Shown here: one piece after another, positions 1 to 8,236 of the stretch
Position numbering within the stretch: the stretch's first letter is position 1
Layout: the number at the start of each line of letters is the position of its first letter
Source: a virus
Strand: one strand, 5' to 3'
DNA length: 41,471 bases
IMG/VR virus record: IMGVR_UViG_3300005288_000096
Coordinates: 1-41,471 of that record
Notes under the pieces: generated by a model
What the model was told of the DNA's origin: nothing
The model's database searches: none
Seen by the model: the letters and a program-made list of their open reading frames with translations, nothing else
Position numbers and translations under genes: made by a program

Positions 1-23
1 GTCAACTCCCCCTCCCTGAGTTA

Positions 24-52
24 TAGGGGGGTGTCTGTGTATATCCCCCCTA
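24..52. repeat. Inverted repeat next to the genome end
   Basis: TAGGGGGG (24-31) and CCCCCCTA (45-52) form a perfect 8-bp inverted repeat around a 13-nt loop. It lies 16 bp before the small terminase gene and close to the left edge. C-runs also occur at 8-16 and at 41393-41417, so both edges carry G/C homopolymer blocks. It could be part of the packaging (cos) region or a hairpin in the terminase leader; I cannot tell which. Confidence 0.4.
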
Positions 53-67
53 GGCCGAGGAGGCTTC

Positions 68-367
68 ATGTCTGCCCCTGAGAGCGTCGTGGAGGCTACT
101 GAGCGCTCCATCAAAGCAGCCACTCACCTGACGGATTTGGATGCGGGTGCGGTCGCTGCTTTGCGTGCCTTGGCTGTGCGGATTGGTACTGCGGATCCGG
201 AGAAGGACAACGTAACCCTTCCCACTTACTTGAAGTTCTGCGATGCGCTACGCCTTACACCGGCTAGCCGTGGCGTGACGGTTGGCGAATCTGAGGCGAA
301 GGGCAAGCTTGCGAACCTGCGTGCACTAAGGAGTGTAAAGAATGACACTCCCACGGGAACGGGCTAA
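68..367 (+). CDS. Terminase small subunit (probable)
   Basis: This 99-aa protein probably recognises the packaging site and recruits the large terminase. It has the size and position of actinophage small terminases: first gene, directly before the large subunit. Residues 49-67 (around LPTYLKFCDALRLTPASR) resemble the conserved stretch of that family, and the C-terminus is basic. The start has a strong ribosome site, GAGGAGG, 6 nt upstream. Its 3' end overlaps the large-subunit gene by 26 bp, so the two are probably translationally coupled. No classical helix-turn-helix is obvious, so the call rests on position plus family resemblance. Confidence 0.75.
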   Translation: MSAPESVVEATERSIKAATHLTDLDAGAVAALRALAVRIGTADPEKDNVTLPTYLKFCDALRLTPASRGVTVGESEAKGKLANLRALRSVKNDTPTGTG

Positions 368-1901
368 GCGGTTTGGTTCTGAGGTTCCGCGTATCTTCAC
401 ACCGCCGCTGCGGGAACTAACCCCGGAGACGTCGAAGGGTTTCGAGTGCATCGCTTTCGCTGAGGATGTGCTCGGGGTGACGCTCCTGCCTTGGCAGAAG
501 TGGTTACTGATCCATGCGCTTGAGGTGCTTGAGGATGGTTCGTACCGGTTCCGTACTGTGATCCTGCTTGTTGCCAGGCAGAACGGTAAGTCAACGCTGA
601 TGCAGGTCCTGTCCCTGTGGCGGATGTATGTGGACGGCTCGAAGCTGATCATTGGTACGGCGCAGAACTTAGACATTGCCGAAGAACAGTGGATGGGCGC
701 TGTCGAACTGGCCGAGGGCGTGCCTGAACTCGCTGAGGAAATCTCGAAGGTCAATAAGACTAACGGCAAGAAGGCTCTGGAGCTTGAGTCGGGTGAGCGT
801 TACAAGGTGGCGGCGGCGAACCGTAAGGGTGGCCGTGGTTTGTCTGGTGACTTGGTTCTGATGGATGAGTTGCGGGAGCATACGAACTGGGATTCCTGGT
901 CTGCTGTTTCTAAGACGACGTTGGCCCGGTTTTATGCGCAGGTTTGGGCTGCTTCGAACGCTGGTGACGCGGCGAGTATTGTGCTCAGGTTCCTCCGCAA
1001 GCTGGCTCATACGGCGTTGGGTAATCCTGACGGTCTGGATGATGTTGGTCTGGTTGCGGATCCTGAGGGCGATGATGCTGAGGACGGCGATTCGCTGGGG
1101 ATCTTTGAATGGTCTGCGCGTCCGGGTGTGTCGATTTGGGATCGTGACGGGTGGGCTGAGGCTAACCCGTCGCTTGGTTACACGCTGACGGAGAAGGCTA
1201 TTGCGTCGGCGGCACGGACTGACCCTGAGGGTATTTTCCGTACCGAATGCTTGTGTCAGTGGCTTGATACCACCGCAGACGGCCCGTTCCCTGAGGGTTC
1301 ATGGGAGGCCGCGAAGGATCCGGCATCGACTATCGCGGGCAAGTACGTCTTTTGCGTGGATGTGTCGTGGGATCGTTCGACGGCGCATATCGGTGTGGCT
1401 GGTTTCCGTGAGGATGGCCTGTTGCATGTGGAGGTTGTGGCGTCTCGTTCGGGTACGGCGTGGGTGAAGCCGTGGTTTGAGGAGCGCGCGAAGCTTGATG
1501 ATTTGTTTGGTGTGACTGTTCAGCAGAACGGCGCCCCCGCTTCGTCGCTGATTTCGGAGCTTGAGACTGTCGACGGCTTGAATGTGATCCCGTGGGCTGG
1601 CAGTGATTTGGGCCGTGGTACTGGCATGTTCTATGACCGTGTGCGCGGGTTGACTGAGGCGACGGATACGCCGGGCGATAAGCCTTTGTTGCGTCATCGT
1701 GGGCAGCCTTTGTTGGATGTGGCTGCTTCGGTGGCTGTGACTAAGCCGGCTGGTGATGCGTGGCTGTGGGATCGGGGTAAGAGCCCGGTGGATATTTCCC
1801 CGCTGGTTGCCGCGACTGGTGCGGCGTGGGCGTTCCTTGTTCACGCGACGGTTGTGAAGAAACGTTCGAAGTATGAAGACGAAGACATGCTGACTATTTA
1901 G
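342..1901 (+). CDS. terL: Terminase large subunit
   Basis: The 519-aa motor and nuclease packages DNA into proheads and cuts the concatemer. The ATPase part shows Walker A at residues 77-85 (VARQNGKST), Walker B at 171-177 (LVLMDEL, with D175 E176) and a coupling motif near 205-209 (SNAGD). The nuclease half starts around 335 with the acidic residue of FCVDVSWD (D340), and has a late acidic residue in DISPLVAA (D484). Length is normal for the family. The ATG is preceded by AAGGAG at 8 nt and lies inside the end of the small-subunit gene. It is followed 8 bp later by the Sm-like gene. Confidence 0.97.
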   Translation: MTLPRERAKRFGSEVPRIFTPPLRELTPETSKGFECIAFAEDVLGVTLLPWQKWLLIHALEVLEDGSYRFRTVILLVARQNGKSTLMQVLSLWRMYVDGSKLIIGTAQNLDIAEEQWMGAVELAEGVPELAEEISKVNKTNGKKALELESGERYKVAAANRKGGRGLSGDLVLMDELREHTNWDSWSAVSKTTLARFYAQVWAASNAGDAASIVLRFLRKLAHTALGNPDGLDDVGLVADPEGDDAEDGDSLGIFEWSARPGVSIWDRDGWAEANPSLGYTLTEKAIASAARTDPEGIFRTECLCQWLDTTADGPFPEGSWEAAKDPASTIAGKYVFCVDVSWDRSTAHIGVAGFREDGLLHVEVVASRSGTAWVKPWFEERAKLDDLFGVTVQQNGAPASSLISELETVDGLNVIPWAGSDLGRGTGMFYDRVRGLTEATDTPGDKPLLRHRGQPLLDVAASVAVTKPAGDAWLWDRGKSPVDISPLVAATGAAWAFLVHATVVKKRSKYEDEDMLTI

Positions 1902-1909
1902 GAGTTGCG

Positions 1910-2137
1910 ATGAATCGCAGGGACAGACTGCTGCGTGCAGCCCATCTAGAGCGGTTCGTTGTCACGCTGACTAGTGGCGAGACGTTCGATGGGTTGCTGG
2001 CGGATGCTGACGATAACAGCGTGAAGCTGGTTGGCGCCTATGCCGTCAGTGACAAAGAGTCGGTTTCCGTTGATGGTGACTTGTACCTGCCCAGAGAAAA
2101 AATCGCTTACATGCAGAATCCTGGGGGTAGGCCGTGA
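1910..2137 (+). CDS. Small Sm-like (LSm-fold) protein between terminase and portal
   Basis: The product is 75 aa. Residues 16-70 show the pattern of a short Sm-type barrel: a strand FVVTLTSGETFDGLL, then DADDNSVKLVGAYAV, then a final strand ending in LPREKIAYMQ. This resembles Sm1/Sm2 organisation (hydrophobic-x-G-x-x-F-x-G-x-L, with a late YI/V-type strand). The fold assignment is inference from that pattern. Function is unknown; proteins of this size between terminase and portal are common in actinophages. Its stop overlaps the portal GTG start (GTGA), so translation is coupled to portal synthesis. Confidence 0.75.
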   Translation: MNRRDRLLRAAHLERFVVTLTSGETFDGLLADADDNSVKLVGAYAVSDKESVSVDGDLYLPREKIAYMQNPGGRP

Positions 2138-4101
2138 TCGTTTCCGATGGTAAGGCTTTGGGGTTCGCCGCTCAGGCGCTGGGTGAGACTACCCCTTCCT
2201 TGTCTAACGGCTATTTCTACGCGACTAATGGCCTGAGTCTTTCGGGGATCACGGCGACGTATGGTGCCTTGTATAAGGCGCAGCCGTCGATTGCTACGGT
2301 GGTTGACAAGATCGCTGCTTCTGCGGCTCGGCTGACTGTGAAGGTGTGGGATAACACGCCCGCTACGGGCAGGGTTGTGGATACGTCGTCTGCGTTTGCG
2401 AGGCTGATTTCTAACCCGTGTTTCGAGATGCCGGCGTTCAGTTTCTACCGTTGGACTGTTGCCACGTATGAGATTTATGGGGAAGCGTTCTGGTTGAAGC
2501 AGCGCAACGATGCCGGGCAGGTTGTTGGTTTGTTGCCGATGCATCCGGCGCGGACGATGGTCCATCGTGACGCGGATGGAAATGTCGAGTATGTGTTCAC
2601 GATTGGTGTTGCTTCGGCTGGCATTCTGAGGGCGCCTGAGTCTGACGTTGTAGCATTCCTGCGCTATAACCCTGAGTCGTTGATGCGTGGCATGTCCAGG
2701 CTTGAGCCATTGCGTACCACTCTGCTGAATGAGGACGCGTCACGGCGTGCTACTCAGTCTTGGTGGAAGCGTGGGGCTCGCCCGTCTGTGATTCTGAAGC
2801 ACCCTGGCGAATTGTCGCAGGCTGCGGCTGACCGCTTGAAGTTATCGTTTGACGCTCGCCACGCGGGCGCGGACAACATGGGTGGTACGAATGTCCTCGA
2901 AGAGGGCATGGAAGCGCAGATCATTCAGCTCAACGCTGAGGAAATGCAGTACATCGAGTCGCGGAAGTTGAACATGCAGGAAGTCTGCATGGTCTTCGAT
3001 GTTCCCCCGCCCGTTGTGCACATTCTGGACCATGCGACGTTCTCGAATATCACGGAGCAGATGCGTTCCATGTACCGCGACACGATGTCGCCGCGGCTGG
3101 AAGATATTGAATCAACGATTGACCGGTCACTGCGCTCGGAGTTCTTCGCCCCTGGTGAGCGTGAAGCCGAGTTCGACATGTCCGAGGTTCTGCGCGGCGA
3201 CTATGAGACGCGTGTGGATAAGGCTATGGCGGCTCGCCAGGCTGGCCTGATTACGGGCAACGAGGGCCGAACCATCATTGGTGAGGCGCTGTCTGACAAT
3301 GCTGAGATGAACGTTGTGTATGCGAACGCTGCGCTTGTTCCGCTTGGTTCGAACGTGCCGGTGCCTGTTGCTCCTGAGGCTGCTCCTGCGTTTGAGGCGG
3401 CGAAAGCGTCGGACCCAAAAGGGTTGAGCGTGCGGGCGATCATGGGTCGCCTCGCACGGGTCAAGGCTAACAAGTCTGCCGTAAGGGATCAGCTTGTCAA
3501 GGAACACGCTGACGCTTTGACGAAGTTCTTCACAGCCCAGCAGGACGCCGTATTGGCTAAGGCTGGGAGTAAGGATGCCGGCGTGTTCGATCCGTCCCAG
3601 TGGAATGGCGACCTTGCCGCGATTCTGAAGACGCTTGGTGCGGCCACGTCTAAGGCTATCGGCGACGGTACCGCTGTAGCTCTTGGCGGTCAATACAACC
3701 CTGAGGATATATCGGACTGGATTGACTCGGACGCTGAGGAATCGGCGGCGGACATCAACGAGACTACGGCTGCCCAGATTGAGGGAGCTGACGGGTCTGA
3801 TGCGTTGAAGGCGTTGTTTGTGTCGTACCTTGCCGGGCGTGTGTTGCAGATCGCGGCCTCACGGGTTGCTTCGGTGGGCGGTCTGGCTTCTCAGGTTGCG
3901 GCTAGGCAGAACGATGCGCGCACGAAGACATGGGTTGTCACGTCCGCGAAGGCCCGCCCGTCGCATGAAGCGATGTCGGGTGAGACTGTGGGCCTCAATG
4001 AGGCTTTCAGTAACGGTATGAACGGACCAGGCGACCCATCGGGCGGCGCGGACGAAGTAGCGGGTTGCACATGCGACCTCGATTTCAGCAAGGAAGGCTA
4101 G
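2134..4101 (+). CDS. Portal protein with C-terminal MuF-like domain (fusion)
   Basis: The 655-aa product is far longer than a normal HK97-family portal (about 400-500 aa). Residues 1 to about 400 are portal-like, including the region around LKHPGELSQAAADRL and the FDVPPPVVHILDHATFSN segment typical of HK97 portals. After a linker rich in Ala and Pro, residues about 430-590 are helical. The last 57 residues (TWVVTSAKARPSHEAM, then GETVGLNEAFSNG, then a CTCDL end) match the MuF/head morphogenesis C-terminal signature of conserved R, H and G and a terminal CxC. The portal would form the dodecameric DNA channel, and the MuF part probably decorates the inside of the vertex. GTG start overlapping the previous stop; no frameshift needed. 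Confidence 0.93.
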   Translation: MIVSDGKALGFAAQALGETTPSLSNGYFYATNGLSLSGITATYGALYKAQPSIATVVDKIAASAARLTVKVWDNTPATGRVVDTSSAFARLISNPCFEMPAFSFYRWTVATYEIYGEAFWLKQRNDAGQVVGLLPMHPARTMVHRDADGNVEYVFTIGVASAGILRAPESDVVAFLRYNPESLMRGMSRLEPLRTTLLNEDASRRATQSWWKRGARPSVILKHPGELSQAAADRLKLSFDARHAGADNMGGTNVLEEGMEAQIIQLNAEEMQYIESRKLNMQEVCMVFDVPPPVVHILDHATFSNITEQMRSMYRDTMSPRLEDIESTIDRSLRSEFFAPGEREAEFDMSEVLRGDYETRVDKAMAARQAGLITGNEGRTIIGEALSDNAEMNVVYANAALVPLGSNVPVPVAPEAAPAFEAAKASDPKGLSVRAIMGRLARVKANKSAVRDQLVKEHADALTKFFTAQQDAVLAKAGSKDAGVFDPSQWNGDLAAILKTLGAATSKAIGDGTAVALGGQYNPEDISDWIDSDAEESAADINETTAAQIEGADGSDALKALFVSYLAGRVLQIAASRVASVGGLASQVAARQNDARTKTWVVTSAKARPSHEAMSGETVGLNEAFSNGMNGPGDPSGGADEVAGCTCDLDFSKEG

Positions 4102-4103
4102 TT

Positions 4104-5102
4104 ATGGACATCGTGAAAAAGGATGCCACGATCACCAATACGGACGACGCCTTTCCTGGCTCGTTTGAGGTGATCTTGTCGGCGCAGACGAAGGACCGGG
4201 ATGGTGACACTCTCCTGAAGGATGGGTGGAAGCAGCCCCTGCCGGATCACATTACTTTTGACAGTGATCATGGGATGACGGTTGAGAAGACTGTCGGTTC
4301 CGGGGTTCCGCGCATTGATGAGGAGACGGGGAACCTGATTGTGTCGGGCACCTATTCCTCATTGCCGCGGGCGCAGGAGGTTCGGACGCTCGTGAACGAG
4401 GGGCACATCCGCACTACCTCCGTGGCGTTCATGTCTGAGAAGTCTCAGAAGGACGGCGCGACCGTGAGTGTGCGCGAGTTGCTCAACGGCGCGTTCGTTG
4501 CGATTCCTAGCAACCGTGAGGCGCTGGTGTTGTCGTCCAAGGGCCTGAAGGCTGGGGCGCGTAACAGTGCCGCCGATGCTTCCAAGGTTCAGGACATTCA
4601 CGACCACGCCGCCGCGCTTGGTGCTGACTGCGCCGGGGCTAAGTCCTTTAAGCCTGAGCCCGCCAAGGTCAAGAGCCTAGTTGGCTCCCTTGAGGCAACG
4701 CAGGACCGCGTGCGAGATGCCTTGCAGGATGCCAACCCCGGCGTCTGGGTCTACCTGCGGGGCACCGTCCCTGACGGCAACGGCGGCGGCTATGTCGTGT
4801 TTGCTGTCGAGAACACCGAAACTTACGACTCTGAGACTTTCAAGCAGTCGTACACAGACGACGGGAGCGTTGTAGCCCTAACGGGTGAAGCCGCTCCTGT
4901 GGACGTGCTGGAAACAGTCGCGCCCGACCCTGATGAAGATGCGGCCGCTTCCGGCGCAGTCTCAGCCCCCGCAGCCGGCGCCCCTGTGGCCCCCGCAGCC
5001 GGCGTTAGGTCTGCCCCCGTCGCTGATGCTGATTCGGACGCAGTAACGGTCAAGGAACTTGAGGCTCAGGCTCTCACGATCCAAGCCGCGCAATTCATCT
5101 AA
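4104..5102 (+). CDS. Capsid maturation protease with probable scaffold tail
   Basis: The 332-aa product resembles HK97-type prohead proteases (family S78). The N-terminal 150 residues hold the likely catalytic set: H56 in DSDHGM, S106 in TTSVAFM and E125 in VRELLNGAF. Residues about 160-330 form an extra region, with a helical part followed by Ala/Pro-rich linkers, which probably acts as a scaffold because no separate scaffold gene is present. The ATG at 4104 lies behind AAGGAAG and 2 nt after the portal stop. An upstream in-frame ATG at 4065 lies inside the portal gene and lacks a ribosome site. A terminator follows. Confidence 0.9.
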   Translation: MDIVKKDATITNTDDAFPGSFEVILSAQTKDRDGDTLLKDGWKQPLPDHITFDSDHGMTVEKTVGSGVPRIDEETGNLIVSGTYSSLPRAQEVRTLVNEGHIRTTSVAFMSEKSQKDGATVSVRELLNGAFVAIPSNREALVLSSKGLKAGARNSAADASKVQDIHDHAAALGADCAGAKSFKPEPAKVKSLVGSLEATQDRVRDALQDANPGVWVYLRGTVPDGNGGGYVVFAVENTETYDSETFKQSYTDDGSVVALTGEAAPVDVLETVAPDPDEDAAASGAVSAPAAGAPVAPAAGVRSAPVADADSDAVTVKELEAQALTIQAAQFI

Positions 5103-5124
5103 CTAAAACTTAGGACCACAAGTT

Positions 5125-5149
5125 AGCCGCCCGAGTAGGCGGTTTTTTT
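5125..5149 (+). terminator. Rho-independent terminator or attenuator before the capsid gene
   Basis: Arms CCGCC (5127-5131) and GGCGG (5138-5142), extended by flanking A-U and G-U pairs, are followed by seven T residues (5143-5149). It lies between the protease and the major capsid gene. It could partially stop transcription from upstream, leave a 3' end, or give the capsid gene a separate message. No clear promoter is visible between it and the capsid start at 5177. Confidence 0.8.
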
Positions 5150-5176
5150 GTGCCCGAAAACGAAAGGACAATTGCC

Positions 5177-6406
5177 ATGTCGGCAGTTATCGAAGCCAAG
5201 CGCTCTATGGCGGATCTTGGCACCAAGGCTCAGGCTGTTATTGCTGATGACACCCTGACCAATGCGGAGAAGAAGACTCGTCTGGACGCCTACCAGGCGG
5301 ACCTGAAGGGTTTCTCTGACACCATCGCACTGCATGAGCAGGCTGCTCGCCTGATCGGCGGCGGGGAAGCTCCCGCCGAGGCGAAGGGCGCCGCCCCGAA
5401 GGGCGAGAACCGCTCTTTCGCTAAGCAGGTTCTGGAGTCTACCGGTTACAAGTCCATGCTGTCTGGCGCTCACGGCGCGTCCGTCGAGGTCAAGGCTGCT
5501 GCGACCATTGATGAAGGTATCATCCCGGCGTTCTCGGGTGGTGCTGGTCTTGCTGGTCAGCTTGTCGCCCCGCAGCTTCTCCCCGGCATTGTTCCGCTGA
5601 ACTTCCAGCGGCTCACCATCGCCGACCTGCTCGCGCAGGGCACCACGTCCTCGACTTCCATCAGCTACGTCATTGAATCCGCATTCCAGGACCTCACTGG
5701 CACCGTGCTGGAAAAGGGCGCGATCCCGCAGCTCGACCTCACCCTCGCACGCCGTCAGGACAACGTTGGCAAGATCGCCAACATCGCCAAGCCCACGGTT
5801 GAAATGTTCCAGGACGCCGAGCAGTTCAAGGCGTACCTCGAAAACCGCATGGTGTTCGGCCTTCAGCGCAAGGAAGAGGATCAGCTCCTCAACGGCACCG
5901 GCACCGCCCCGCAGATCAAGGGCATCCTCCAGCGCACCGGGCTGGCCCCCGCGGTGACTACCACTGCGACCCTGACCGCAACCAAGGCCATGGAGGGTAT
6001 CTTCAACCAGATCACCGCCCTCCGCGCCACGTCCTTTGTGGAGCCTGACGCCATCGTGATCCACCCGACCGACTGGCAGACGATCCGCCTCGGCAAGGAT
6101 TCTCAGGGTCAGTACTACGCTGGTGGCCCGTTCACCGGTGCTTACGGCAATGGTGGCTACACGAACGTTGCTGACATCTGGGGCGTCAAGGCCGTCATCA
6201 CTACCGCCGTCGCTCAGGGCACTGTCCTCGTTGGCGGGTTCCAGGAGTGCGGCCAGATCTTCCGCCGCTCGGGCATCACGCTGGACATGACCAACTCCAA
6301 CAACAACGACTTTGAGACTGACCTTGTCACCCTCAAGGCTGAGGAGCGTCTGGCTCTGGCTGTTTACCGCCCGGCTGGTTTCGGCACGGTTGTCCTGACC
6401 GCGTAG
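5177..6406 (+). CDS. Major capsid protein (HK97 fold)
   Basis: The 409-aa product is the main head subunit. The N-terminal 65 residues are helical and charged, like the delta domain removed by the protease. An Ala/Gly/Glu linker follows, and then the HK97-fold part with the typical segments IVPLNFQRLTIADLL, EKGAIPQLDLTLARR (E-loop neighbourhood), DAIVIHPTDWQTIRL and a late ALAVYRPAGFGTVVL. The ATG at 5177 has GAAAGGA 8 nt upstream; a GTG at 5150 would overlap the terminator and is unlikely. The gene uses more C-ending codons than its neighbours, in keeping with high expression. A GC-rich hairpin follows. Confidence 0.95.
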   Translation: MSAVIEAKRSMADLGTKAQAVIADDTLTNAEKKTRLDAYQADLKGFSDTIALHEQAARLIGGGEAPAEAKGAAPKGENRSFAKQVLESTGYKSMLSGAHGASVEVKAAATIDEGIIPAFSGGAGLAGQLVAPQLLPGIVPLNFQRLTIADLLAQGTTSSTSISYVIESAFQDLTGTVLEKGAIPQLDLTLARRQDNVGKIANIAKPTVEMFQDAEQFKAYLENRMVFGLQRKEEDQLLNGTGTAPQIKGILQRTGLAPAVTTTATLTATKAMEGIFNQITALRATSFVEPDAIVIHPTDWQTIRLGKDSQGQYYAGGPFTGAYGNGGYTNVADIWGVKAVITTAVAQGTVLVGGFQECGQIFRRSGITLDMTNSNNNDFETDLVTLKAEERLALAVYRPAGFGTVVLTA

Positions 6407-6415
6407 TTGGTTCTT

Positions 6416-6444
6416 AGGTGGGGCTGGCGATCCCAGCCCCACCT
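6416..6444 (+). terminator. 12-bp GC-rich stem-loop after the capsid gene
   Basis: AGGTGGGGCTGG (6416-6427) pairs perfectly with CCAGCCCCACCT (6433-6444) around a 5-nt loop. There is no T-run, so it is not a classical terminator. It may be a U-less terminator or a 3' stabiliser of the capsid message. Similar stems follow the major tail protein and a minor tail gene. Confidence 0.65.
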
Positions 6445-6477
6445 TCCCAACCCCCACAACTTTTGAAGGAGTACGTA

Positions 6478-6615
6478 ATGCCCACTGATTATGTTGAGGA
6501 TTACGAAGAACTGACCGGCAAGAAGCGCGAGGATGCTTTCGAGGTTGCGACGAAGGTTGTTACTGCCCCGGATGAAACCCCGATCTTCAACGCGACCAAG
6601 GCTGAGACTAAGTAG
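6478..6615 (+). CDS. Small acidic protein after the capsid gene
   Basis: The product is 45 aa, acidic in its first half (MPTDYVEDYEELTGKKREDA). The start has a good ribosome site, GAAGGAG, 7 nt upstream of the ATG. It sits between the capsid and connector genes, with the connector gene beginning 2 nt after its stop. No known domain is recognisable. A short gene in this position is common in actinophages and may be a minor head component. Confidence 0.7.
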   Translation: MPTDYVEDYEELTGKKREDAFEVATKVVTAPDETPIFNATKAETK

Positions 6616-6617
6616 TC

Positions 6618-7181
6618 ATGGCGGATCTTGCCACGGTTGAGGAGCTGAACGAGTTTTCCCAGCTATCTCTTGACCCTGCTGATACTTCGGCGGCGTTCCT
6701 GCTCAAGGTTGCGTCCGGCATGATCCGTCGCTATCTGGAGCAGGACATCACGCAGGCGACGAACGATGTTGAGTACGCGGACCCGATCAGCGGGAGCTTT
6801 GTTTTTCTGCGCCAGTTGCCGGTCACGTCCGTTTCATTGGTGGAGACAACCACGGACGGCACGACTTGGACGACGGTTGACCCCGCGAATTATACGGTTT
6901 CCCGTAAGACGGGGATCGTGGCCGCGAAGCCGTGGACGGGGATTCAGTGGGGGTCCGATCCCGAGTCGTGGCGGATCACCTACACGCATGGTTACGCGAC
7001 GGTCCCTGATGAGCTAAAGGGTGTTGCGTGCAGTATAGCCTCTAGGTTCTATTCGACTCCTGCCGGGATTGATATGGAGCGGACGGGTCAGCGTCAGGTG
7101 AAGTATTCCCTTGAGTCTGCCGGGTTCACTGGTATGGAGTCGATGGTTCTGTCGTCGTTCCGTATCCCGAGGGTTGCTTGA
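6618..7181 (+). CDS. Head-tail connector (gp6/gp15-like adaptor)
   Basis: The 187-aa product resembles the adaptor that docks below the portal (HK97 gp6 / SPP1 gp15 family). It starts with a helical part (ADLATVEELNEFSQLSLDP, then AFLLKVASGMIRRYLEQDI). A beta part follows with LRQLPVTSVSLVE and WRITYTHGYATVPDELKGVAC, a pattern shared by these adaptors, and a helical end. It is the first of four consecutive connector and completion genes joined by overlapping stops and starts. Confidence 0.85.
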   Translation: MADLATVEELNEFSQLSLDPADTSAAFLLKVASGMIRRYLEQDITQATNDVEYADPISGSFVFLRQLPVTSVSLVETTTDGTTWTTVDPANYTVSRKTGIVAAKPWTGIQWGSDPESWRITYTHGYATVPDELKGVACSIASRFYSTPAGIDMERTGQRQVKYSLESAGFTGMESMVLSSFRIPRVA

Positions 7182-7522
7182 TGGGCAGGCCGTTGGGGCG
7201 GAAGTCGATAACGGTTCAGCGTGCGGCGCAGGTCATGAACGTGTATGGCGACATGGTTCCGGATTGGTCCGGTTCGCCGACTGAGACGGTTTATGCCGGG
7301 TGTGATGTGCAGCCTGGTACGACTCAGGAATACCTTATCGGGCGGGATAGCACGCTGGTTGCGTGGACCGTGTTCCGGGCCGGGAGTGTTGACGTGACCG
7401 AGTTCGACCGTGTCATTTTCAATGGTCGCACGTATGAGGTTTACGGCCACCCTGCTGAGCATGATTCGTTCTCTGGCCGGCAGGACTACACCGAGATTGT
7501 TCTCAAGGATTGGAGCGGCTAA
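7181..7522 (+). CDS. Head closure / head-tail stopper protein
   Basis: The 113-aa beta-rich product has the size and position of SPP1 gp16-like stoppers, which seal the DNA-filled head. Features are SITVQRAAQVMNVYGDMVPDW near the N-terminus and a C-terminal strand pair around RVIFNGRTYEVYGHP. The ATG overlaps the previous stop (TGATG); a TTG one codon earlier is less likely. The family call rests on order and general pattern. Confidence 0.75.
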   Translation: MGRPLGRKSITVQRAAQVMNVYGDMVPDWSGSPTETVYAGCDVQPGTTQEYLIGRDSTLVAWTVFRAGSVDVTEFDRVIFNGRTYEVYGHPAEHDSFSGRQDYTEIVLKDWSG

Positions 7523-7770
7523 TGCTTGAGAAGCTTGAGATGAATGATGCCGCGTTCATTGAGATCCTGAAGTCCGCCGAGGTTCAGTCTGACCTGTTGC
7601 GGCGGGCCAATGCGATTGCGGCGGCTGCCGGCAATGGGGCGTTTGATGTGACCCCATCATTTACGCCCACGCGTGCGCGTGTTTCTGTCGGCACGGCTGA
7701 CCACGCGGCGCGTTACGGAGAAGCCACGACGCGTTCCCTGACTAGTGCTTTGGACGCCGGTCGTGGCTGA
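7522..7770 (+). CDS. Short HK97 gp10-like head-tail joining protein
   Basis: The product is 82 aa. An N-terminal helix (residues 6-40, including DLLRRANAIAAAAG) is followed by strands and a C-terminal helix, ATTRSLTSALDAG. The pattern matches short actinophage members of the HK97 gp10 family, which help join the tail to the head. The start ATG overlaps the previous stop (TAATG) and has GGAG upstream. Confidence 0.72.
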   Translation: MLEKLEMNDAAFIEILKSAEVQSDLLRRANAIAAAAGNGAFDVTPSFTPTRARVSVGTADHAARYGEATTRSLTSALDAGRG

Positions 7771-8191
7771 GGCGGTCCTGTTCCGGGACGTTGAGGAACT
7801 CGTTTGCACGTTCCTGCGCGGGCGGATGAACGCAGTCTTTCCCGGCGTCGATGTTTTCCCCGGCATGCTATTCCCTGGCGCCCCGAAGATTGGGATCCGC
7901 GTCCCCACCGGGCGACCTGCCGAGTTCATCCGCGTCCTCCGTACTGGCGGGCCTAAAGAGACGCTCATCTCTGAGGCCGCGCAGATCACCGTGGAGGCGT
8001 GGGCGCAGTCTGAGGCCCGCGCTTCCCTTCTACTTTCCCAGTGCCGGGCGCTACTCAACGCGGCGGACGAAACCATTTACGGGGTGCGCGAGTTCAGCGG
8101 CCCCGCCAACCTACCTGATCCCTTGTCGGCGCAACTGCGCTACACGATGAGCTTTCAGGTCCGTGCACGCGGCACGGTAATCAGCGCGTAA
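7763..8191 (+). CDS. Tail terminator / tail completion protein
   Basis: The product is about 142 aa and has the size and place of siphovirus tail terminators, which cap the tail tube. Features include a strand PKIGIRVPTGRPAEFIRVLR, a central strand AQITVEAWAQSEARASLLL followed by a helix with LLNAADETI, and a C-terminal strand RYTMSFQVRAR. The start is uncertain: GTG at 7763 gives MAEAVLFRDVEEL and overlaps the upstream stop by 8 bp, while GTG at 7745 adds six residues. Neither has a strong ribosome site, so it may depend on coupling. Confidence 0.75.
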   Translation: MAEAVLFRDVEELVCTFLRGRMNAVFPGVDVFPGMLFPGAPKIGIRVPTGRPAEFIRVLRTGGPKETLISEAAQITVEAWAQSEARASLLLSQCRALLNAADETIYGVREFSGPANLPDPLSAQLRYTMSFQVRARGTVISA

Positions 8192-8236
8192 CCACAAACC
8201 AAGGGTCCGCAAAACACCTTGGAAGGGGTTCGCCTC

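Noticed and set aside
5123-6457. 444-codon open frame on the minus strand over the capsid gene
   Set aside because: It is the exact shadow of the major capsid gene, favoured by its GC-rich third positions. It has no ribosome site, no recognisable domain, and overlaps a terminator.
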